From: Rhodospirillaceae bacterium CCH5-H10
Lineage (GTDB): Bacteria; Pseudomonadota; Alphaproteobacteria; Reyranellales; Reyranellaceae
NCBI GenBank assembly: GCA_001557035.1
Contig: LSKJ01000099.1
Coordinates: 1 to 10,130 of the forward strand
DNA length: 10,130 nt
Reading direction: 5' to 3'
Positions 6,030 to 10,130 of the stretch are shown piece after piece. How positions within the stretch are numbered: the stretch's first letter is position 1; each line of letters starts with the position of its first letter. The notes under the pieces were generated by a model, which saw only the letters and a program-made list of their open reading frames with translations, did not search any database and had not been told where the DNA came from. Made by a program: the position numbers and the translations under genes.

Positions 6030-6852
6030 CGGTCCCTGCCCTTGCGTCGAGCGCTTCGCCGGCCCGCCGCGCTTCGTCGAGCAGCACGTCGATGGCGGGC
6101 AGATCGGTGTCCCATTCGATCAGGGTCGGGCGCGGCCCATAGCGGCGCACGATCTCGTGAAAGAGGCTCCACACGCCATCGCTCACGCGGCTGCCGTGAT
6201 AGTCGATCAGTATCGTCTCGCCGTCGGACTCGTTCGTCGCATGGCCGGCCAGATGATACTCGCCGATCGCTGCTGCCGGCAGACCGTTCAGCCACGATGC
6301 CGGATCGAGCCGCAGATTGTGCGCCGTGACCGCGATGTTGTTGGCGTCCAGCAGCAGTCCGCAGCCGGTACGGCGCGTGAGCTCCGACAGGAACTCGGGT
6401 TCGGTCAGCGTCGAATGATTGAAGGCGAGATAACAGGACGGATTCTCGACCAGCACCTGCCGCCCGATTTTCTCCTGGAGGCGCTCGACGTTGCTCGCCA
6501 CGACCTGGAGCGCCTCCTCGGTGTAGGGCAACGGCAGCAGGTCGTTGAAATAGCGGCCGTCCCAAACGCTCCAGGCGAGATGGTCGGAAACCAGCGCGGG
6601 CTGCAGTCGCTCGATCAGCGCGGCGACGCGATCGAGATGCTTCTCGTCGAGGCCGTCGGCCGAGCCCAGCGAAAGCCCGACCGCATGGATGGAAAGTTCA
6701 TAGTCCCGCCGCAGCCTCTCGACGGCCTGCCGTGCCGGAGACGCCGCGAGATAGTTCTCGGCGTGGATCTCGAGGAACCCGGTCGCCGGCCGGTCGCGCG
6801 CGATCTCCGCGAGATGCGGCGAGCGCAGCGCGACGCCGGCGACCGGATCCAC
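6013..6852 (-). CDS. bufB: BufB: DUF692 multinuclear non-haem iron oxidase (MNIO)
   Basis: A 279-residue TIM-barrel protein of the DUF692/MNIO family, relatives of MbnB and TglH. It modifies cysteines of a peptide precursor using iron and oxygen; in bufferin systems this yields thiooxazoles. Motifs in order: FLEIHAENY (26-34), HAVGLSLGS (56-64), DHLAW (90-94), VENPS (135-139), LLDANNI (167-173), EYHLAGH (198-204), DYHG (217-220) and IEWDTDLP (245-252). They supply the His/Asp/Glu ligands expected for a multi-iron site. The frame is open to 7011, but that part covers bufA. The most plausible start is GTG 6852, 2 nt after the bufA stop, which gives the family-typical N-terminus VAGVALRSPH. No strong ribosome site is present, consistent with coupling to bufA. 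The last 17 nt overlap bufC. Confidence 0.93.
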   Translation of the reverse strand: MDPVAGVALRSPHLAEIARDRPATGFLEIHAENYLAASPARQAVERLRRDYELSIHAVGLSLGSADGLDEKHLDRVAALIERLQPALVSDHLAWSVWDGRYFNDLLPLPYTEEALQVVASNVERLQEKIGRQVLVENPSCYLAFNHSTLTEPEFLSELTRRTGCGLLLDANNIAVTAHNLRLDPASWLNGLPAAAIGEYHLAGHATNESDGETILIDYHGSRVSDGVWSLFHEIVRRYGPRPTLIEWDTDLPAIDVLLDEARRAGEALDARAGTDARAA

Positions 6853-6854
6853 GA

Positions 6855-7103
6855 TCAGCTCGGCGTGAGCTTGCCGCCGATGATCTTGTCGCAGGCGCCT
6901 TTCGGGACGGAGATCCAGGCGTCGGGCTGCGCGTCCTTCTTCGACGTGCCGGCGCAGGACGACTTCGCGGTCTGGCAATCGTTCTTGCCGGCCTTCGCGA
7001 TGCCGTAGCACTTCTCCATGTTGCCCTGCGCCTGGCTGGTGGCGGCCGGCAGCACGAGCGCGGCGGCAAGCGCCGAGGCGATGGCGATACGGGTGTGGCT
7101 CAT
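6855..7103 (-). CDS. bufA1: BufA1: DUF2282 bufferin-type metallophore precursor peptide
   Basis: An 82-residue secreted peptide. A signal peptide (Arg at 5, hydrophobic 6-21, likely cleavage after TSQA at 25) precedes a small mature part with four cysteines at 32 (MEKCYG), 43 (KNDC), 50 (KSSC) and 71 (KGAC). These are the conserved cysteines of the DUF2282 family. Bufferins are ribosomal peptides whose cysteines are modified by the neighbouring DUF692 enzyme. They are then exported to the periplasm, where they sequester excess copper. ATG 7103 is preferred over ATG 7115 because GGAGG (7113-7109) stands 5 nt before it and would otherwise lie in the coding region. It is the first gene of the bufA-bufB-bufC unit. 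The metal bound is inferred from studied homologues, not visible here. Confidence 0.93.
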   Translation of the reverse strand: MSHTRIAIASALAAALVLPAATSQAQGNMEKCYGIAKAGKNDCQTAKSSCAGTSKKDAQPDAWISVPKGACDKIIGGKLTPS

Positions 7104-7204
7104 TGTGTCCTCCATGACATGACGACGCCCAGTCTATACTGCAGATTGAGGCCGGAAGGCGTCACACGCGCTTCATCGTACCCACAGGCGGGAATAACGG
7201 AAAC

Positions 7205-7399
7205 TTGTTCGAAAAACCCGGTAACGGTCTTCTCAGCCCCGGCGACTTCGTGCGCCACCCCGGCCGGCCCGACTGGGGGCCCGGCCAGATCCAGTCGATG
7301 ATCGGCCATCGCATCACCGTGAACTTCGAGAATGCCGGCAAGGTGGTCATCGACGGGAACGTGATCGAACTGGTTCCAGACGAGCCAGCGCCTCGCTGA
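7205..7399 (+). CDS. DUF3553 domain-containing small protein
   Basis: A 64-residue protein of the DUF3553 family, common in Alphaproteobacteria and of unknown function. It resembles a small SH3/KOW-like beta barrel: LSPGDFVRHPGRPDWGPGQ (10-28), then ITVNFENAGKVVIDG (37-51). The same fold element (PGDxVxHPxxGxGxV) occurs at the C-terminus of UvrD/PcrA helicases, so a nucleic acid or protein contact role is possible. The start is TTG 7205; no ATG or GTG is available upstream in frame before non-conserved sequence, and only a weak GGAA-like ribosome site precedes it. It converges on mobA and shares 53 nt with it tail to tail; both share only poorly conserved C-termini. Confidence 0.8.
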   Translation: MFEKPGNGLLSPGDFVRHPGRPDWGPGQIQSMIGHRITVNFENAGKVVIDGNVIELVPDEPAPR

Positions 7400-7994
7400 G
7401 TTCGGCCGGCGTGTTGACGTTGAGGAAAGGCGCGGCATTGCCCGGCCAGACCAGTTCCTCGAAGGCGTAACGCTGGGCGAAGGTCTCGACCCGCCGCATC
7501 CCCTCGTCGAGGATCGCCTTGCGGAGATCGGCCGCCAGCTTCACCGACCAGATCGCCAGCGTATGCTCGCGCCGCTTGCCGTGACGCACCATCAGCACGT
7601 CCGGCTCCGGGACGTGCATCAGGCCGCACAGCCGCACCGTCAGGTCGAGCGGCAGGAACGGGACGTCGGCCGGCGCCGTCAGAATCCAGCCCGAATGCGG
7701 ATGATGCTGCAGGGCCCATTCCATGCCGGCCAGAATGCCGGCCAGCGGGCCGAGGCGGCGCCCCTCACGCTCGGCGGCGCGCTGGATGTCGGGTGCATCG
7801 GCGACGACGGGGACATGGAGCGTCTTGAAGGCCGGATCGGGATCGTTGGCCACGATGACCAGATCCATCACCTGCGGCCGCAACCGCTCGACCACATGGG
7901 CGATCATCGGCTTGCCCGCGAGCGGGCGCAAAGGCTTCAGCGGGCCCGGCCCCATGCGCCGCCCCTCGCCGCCTGCCAACACTACTCCGACCAC
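7347..7994 (-). CDS. mobA: molybdenum cofactor guanylyltransferase MobA
   Basis: A 215-residue nucleotidyltransferase that joins GMP from GTP to molybdopterin, making the bis-MGD form used by DMSO-reductase-type enzymes. The GTP-binding signature LAGGEGRRMG is at 6-15, followed by K20. GPLAGI is at 82-87, the metal-binding aspartate is D110 in APADVPF, and the C-terminal NVNTPAEL closes the domain as in family members. Start choice: GTG 7994 has GGAG (8005-8002) with 7-nt spacing and yields the usual short N-terminus. ATG 8042 or GTG 8051 would add 16 or 19 residues without a good ribosome site and would leave little room for a promoter facing the divergent gene at 8090. The last 53 nt overlap the DUF3553 gene. 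No molybdoenzyme is in the window. Confidence 0.9.
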   Translation of the reverse strand: MVGVVLAGGEGRRMGPGPLKPLRPLAGKPMIAHVVERLRPQVMDLVIVANDPDPAFKTLHVPVVADAPDIQRAAEREGRRLGPLAGILAGMEWALQHHPHSGWILTAPADVPFLPLDLTVRLCGLMHVPEPDVLMVRHGKRREHTLAIWSVKLAADLRKAILDEGMRRVETFAQRYAFEELVWPGNAAPFLNVNTPAELSEALARLEPVRSRSRR

Positions 7995-8089
7995 TGCGCC
8001 GCTCCGCACGGGCCCCAGATTTCGCAACGCTTTCGCCGCCATGAATGGCACTATGCGGGGACGAAGAGATCAAGCAAGGGGAAGAAACG

Positions 8090-8890
8090 ATGACGTTCAG
8101 CGTCGCCAAGGTCGCCACGTGGCTGCATCAGGTCGACAAGTCGCGCGCCGTGGTCGGCTGGTGGCCGGAGCAATTCGCGACCGACGACGAGCGGCTCGCC
8201 TACAAGGTGCAGGACGCCTTCCTCAAGATGCAGATGGTCAAGCAGGGCCCGCTGGTCGGCTACAAGATCGCGCTGACCTCGCCGCAGATTCTGGCACAGA
8301 CCGGCCTCAAGGGCCCCGCCTACGGACCGATCCGCAAGAAGCGCGTGTTCGAGCACAAGGCCACGGTGCGGGCCGATCGCTGGACGCGGCTCGGCGCCGA
8401 GCTGGAGATCATCCTGACGGTGAATGCCGACGTGCCGGCGCCCAAGGGCAAGCCCTACGACAAGGATTCGATCGCCCAGTATGTCGGCAGCGCCCGCGCC
8501 GGCTTCGAGCTGATCGAGGATCGCGGCGCCGACTACAGCCGCCTCGCCGTCAATCCGCTGATCATGGACGCCGGCTGGAACGGCGGCTCGCTGCTGGCCA
8601 AGCCCAACAAGGACTGGGCCAAGCTCGACCTCGGCAACCTGAACGGCTCGATCTCCTTCGACGGCAAGGTCGTGCGCGAGGGCCATTCGGGCGACGTGCT
8701 GGGCCATTGCTACAATGCGCTCGCCTGGCTCGCCAACAAGCTCGGCGACCACGGCAAGCGCCTGAAGAAGGGCATGATCGTGTCGACCGGCAGCATGGTC
8801 GCCTGCCAGTTCGTGCCGCCGGGCAGCACCGCCACCGGCAGGATCGAAGGCCTCGGCGAAGTGACGCTGAAGTACGAGCTGCCGAAGTAA
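8090..8890 (+). CDS. 2-keto-4-pentenoate hydratase / fumarylacetoacetase-fold family enzyme
   Basis: A 266-residue protein of the FAH superfamily, closest in pattern to MhpD-type hydratases and 4-oxalocrotonate decarboxylases. These act on 2-oxo-4-enoate intermediates at the end of meta-cleavage pathways for aromatic compounds. Motifs are GYKIALTSP (57-65), ELE (E104 and E106) with E140 as the likely divalent-metal triad, and STGSM (232-236). The C-terminal PPGSTATGRIEGLGEVTLKY is the family's closing strand. Length is typical (about 260). ATG 8090 has AGGGGA (8077-8082) at 7-nt spacing; an in-frame ATG at 8045 lacks such a site. It stands alone, divergent from mobA, with no ring-cleavage genes nearby, so whether it is a hydratase or a decarboxylase cannot be decided from this window. 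Confidence 0.85.
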   Translation: MTFSVAKVATWLHQVDKSRAVVGWWPEQFATDDERLAYKVQDAFLKMQMVKQGPLVGYKIALTSPQILAQTGLKGPAYGPIRKKRVFEHKATVRADRWTRLGAELEIILTVNADVPAPKGKPYDKDSIAQYVGSARAGFELIEDRGADYSRLAVNPLIMDAGWNGGSLLAKPNKDWAKLDLGNLNGSISFDGKVVREGHSGDVLGHCYNALAWLANKLGDHGKRLKKGMIVSTGSMVACQFVPPGSTATGRIEGLGEVTLKYELPK

Positions 8891-8898
8891 CGTCTTCA

Positions 8899-8920
8899 CC
8901 TCCCCCGTGTGACGGGGAGG
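8899..8920. repeat. REP-like palindromic repeat, copy 3
   Basis: CCTCCCCCGT and ACGGGGAGG form the same palindrome as copies at 2968 and 3072, with one C bulged and loop GTG. It starts 8 nt after the hydratase stop codon and lies before the end of the convergent pdeM gene, so it could also act as a transcript-end structure for both. Confidence 0.75.
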
Positions 8921-8933
8921 CCATGATAGTGCT

Positions 8934-9629
8934 TCAGGCGAAAGTCGCGTCGGGACGCAGTTGCCGCCATGACAGGCGGCGGACCACATCCTTTCCGACG
9001 ACCAGCGCGTCGTAGTCGTCGGGGAAGAGCTGGGCGATCGCCGGATCGAGCGCGTTGAGACCGCCGGCATAGGCGCCGAAGGCCGGGAGGATGAGACGCC
9101 TTCCGTCGGTCAGGAAGCAGCGCCGCCTGAGCCCTCGTCCTCGCACCGTCAGCGCCGCCACCGGATGATAGTGACCGGACACCTCGCCATCGGCAGGCCC
9201 GAACAGCGCCTCATGCCTGAACACCAGAGGTCCCGCGGCGATCTCTTCCGCAACCTCGCCCCAGCCTTCGGGCGGCGGCGCTGGATCGTGATTGCCGGCG
9301 ATCCAGACGAAGTGCGTCCGCGAGGTCAGTCGCCCGATCTCGATCCGCTCCGCCTCCGGCATCCGCTCGATGGCGGCACGGTCGTGAAACGAGTCGCCGA
9401 GGCAGACCACCGTGCGCGGCTGCACGACCTCGATCAGCGCGGCGAGCGCACCCAGCGTCTGGCGCGTGTCGTAGCGCGGCAACAGCTTGCGCGCGTTGAC
9501 GGCGTAGGAAGAGCCCTTCTCGAGATGGAGATCGGCCACCGCCAGCAGCTGCTCTGCCGGCCAATACAAGGCGCCCATCGGCAGCGCCTCGAGCGGCTCA
9601 CCCGCGCAGACGAACGCGAGCCTGTTCAT
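8934..9629 (-). CDS. pdeM: ligase-associated DNA damage response endonuclease PdeM (metallophosphoesterase)
   Basis: A 231-residue calcineurin-like phosphoesterase of the PdeM family. This family is usually found with an Lhr-type helicase, an ATP-dependent DNA ligase and a metallo-beta-lactamase exonuclease in a predicted DNA repair set. Metal-binding motifs are DLH (33-35), GDSFHD (78-83), GNHD (112-115) and GHYH (152-155). The family hallmarks VADLHLEKGSSYA, LLPRYDTRQTL and LPAFGAYAGGL are present. The ATG at 9629 matches the family start; the open frame to 9896 would overlap the divergent gene and is not conserved-looking. A weak AGGTG lies about 11 nt upstream. None of the usual partners is in the window. 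The gene directly upstream is divergent and downstream is convergent, so here pdeM is transcribed alone. Confidence 0.92.
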   Translation of the reverse strand: MNRLAFVCAGEPLEALPMGALYWPAEQLLAVADLHLEKGSSYAVNARKLLPRYDTRQTLGALAALIEVVQPRTVVCLGDSFHDRAAIERMPEAERIEIGRLTSRTHFVWIAGNHDPAPPPEGWGEVAEEIAAGPLVFRHEALFGPADGEVSGHYHPVAALTVRGRGLRRRCFLTDGRRLILPAFGAYAGGLNALDPAIAQLFPDDYDALVVGKDVVRRLSWRQLRPDATFA

Positions 9630-9722
9630 GGCACATGCACCTGCCCGAATCTGGCCACGATCTCTCGGAATTTCATGCGAAGCACGATTGACCCGATGCA
9701 GCGTGGTGCGCAAGGTGTCGCG

Positions 9723-10130
9723 ATGCATCGTCTCGTGTGTCTGGCCGTCGCCGCGCTCCTGTGCGGGCCGCAACTCGCCCACGCGCAGATGCAGCCTCAT
9801 CGCGCGGAATATGTGTTGAGGCTGGGCGCCGCCGCCAACGCGCCGCGGATCGGCACGGCGGTCCAGGACCTCGCGCAGGATTGCGGAGGTTGGCACCTGA
9901 AGCGCGACATCGCGTCCGAGATCGCCCTGACGGCCTCTTGGAAGATGTCCCTGTCCTCCAAGCTCGATGCCGAGGAGACCCGCAGCGGAAACAATCTTCG
10001 CTATCGCACCGTGCAGGTTCAGAACGGCAACACGCGCGAAACCAAGGGGCGCGTCCAGAAGTCGGGCGGTGAGCTGCGGACCGAGATCGTGCAGGCCGGC
10101 ATCCCGCCCGACTTCTGGACGCGCCCCTTG
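9723..10130 (+). CDS. EipB/DUF1849-like periplasmic envelope protein, partial at 3' end
   Basis: The frame is open from 9723 to the window end (136 residues, no stop), so the gene is cut. A clear signal peptide (hydrophobic 4-18, likely cleavage after LAHA at 21) is followed by QPHRAEYVLRL (24-34). Then come DCGGWHLKRD (53-62) and a long beta-rich stretch including NLRYRTVQVQNGNTRETKGRV. This order (PHRAxYxLxL, then CxGW) fits the EipB family (DUF1849), periplasmic beta-spiral proteins needed for cell envelope integrity in Brucella. EipB proteins have two cysteines forming a disulfide; C54 would be the first and the second would lie outside. ATG 9723 has AAGG (9712-9715) at 7-nt spacing; ATG 9696 is a less likely start. 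It is divergent from pdeM. The family call rests on pattern recognition over half the protein. Confidence 0.72.
   Translation, partial: MHRLVCLAVAALLCGPQLAHAQMQPHRAEYVLRLGAAANAPRIGTAVQDLAQDCGGWHLKRDIASEIALTASWKMSLSSKLDAEETRSGNNLRYRTVQVQNGNTRETKGRVQKSGGELRTEIVQAGIPPDFWTRPL

Noticed and set aside
8051..9070. Minus-strand 339-codon ORF opposite the hydratase gene
   Set aside because: Shadow of the FAH-fold gene; its end also cuts into pdeM and no motif is present.
9630..9896. N-terminal extension of PdeM by 89 residues
   Set aside because: It lies antisense to the signal peptide and start of the divergent EipB-like gene and lacks PdeM-like sequence.

Overview
The window looks like chromosomal DNA of a GC-rich alphaproteobacterium. 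The basis is high-GC codon usage, an αr8/MmgR-type small RNA (a family described from Alphaproteobacteria), a DksA with the single-cysteine finger common in that class, an EipB-like envelope protein and GC-rich palindromic intergenic repeats. I cannot name the genus. There is no phage, transposon, plasmid or CRISPR signature; the content is metabolic and housekeeping genes plus one small RiPP-type metallophore operon.

Left part (1-4640). A tRNA-Val(GAC) on the minus strand is cut by the window edge. It is followed on the plus strand by an N-formylglutamate amidohydrolase family gene (185-1084). The 351-bp gap that follows holds a well-formed small RNA on the minus strand (about 1128-1230), with an exposed UUUCCUCCCU anti-Shine-Dalgarno stretch and a strong intrinsic terminator. 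Next come two plus-strand zinc hydrolases: an M81/MlrC-family metallopeptidase (1436-2956) and an N-acyl-D-amino-acid deacylase (3124-4584). They are separated by two palindromic repeats. A two-way terminator (4611-4640) closes this block and also ends dksA from the other side.

Middle (4645-7103). On the minus strand lies a compact bufferin operon. bufA encodes a secreted Cys4 peptide of the DUF2282 family, bufB a DUF692 multinuclear non-haem iron oxidase, and bufC a DUF2063 partner. Spacing is 2 nt between bufA and bufB, and bufB and bufC overlap by 17 nt. A weak terminator sits at the bufC stop codon, and dksA follows with its own good-looking promoter. The likely role of bufABC is to make a periplasmic copper-binding peptide whose cysteines are oxidatively modified.

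Right part (7205-10130). A short DUF3553 protein (plus) converges on, and overlaps tail to tail by 53 nt, a molybdenum cofactor guanylyltransferase mobA (minus). Divergent from mobA is a 2-keto-4-pentenoate hydratase/fumarylacetoacetase-fold enzyme (8090-8890). It is followed by a third copy of the palindromic repeat, then pdeM (ligase-associated metallophosphoesterase, minus). An EipB/DUF1849-like envelope gene runs off the right edge.

The two most rewarding regions are the small RNA at 1128-1230 and the bufferin operon at 5244-7103. Both look like members of recently described families rather than wholly new systems.
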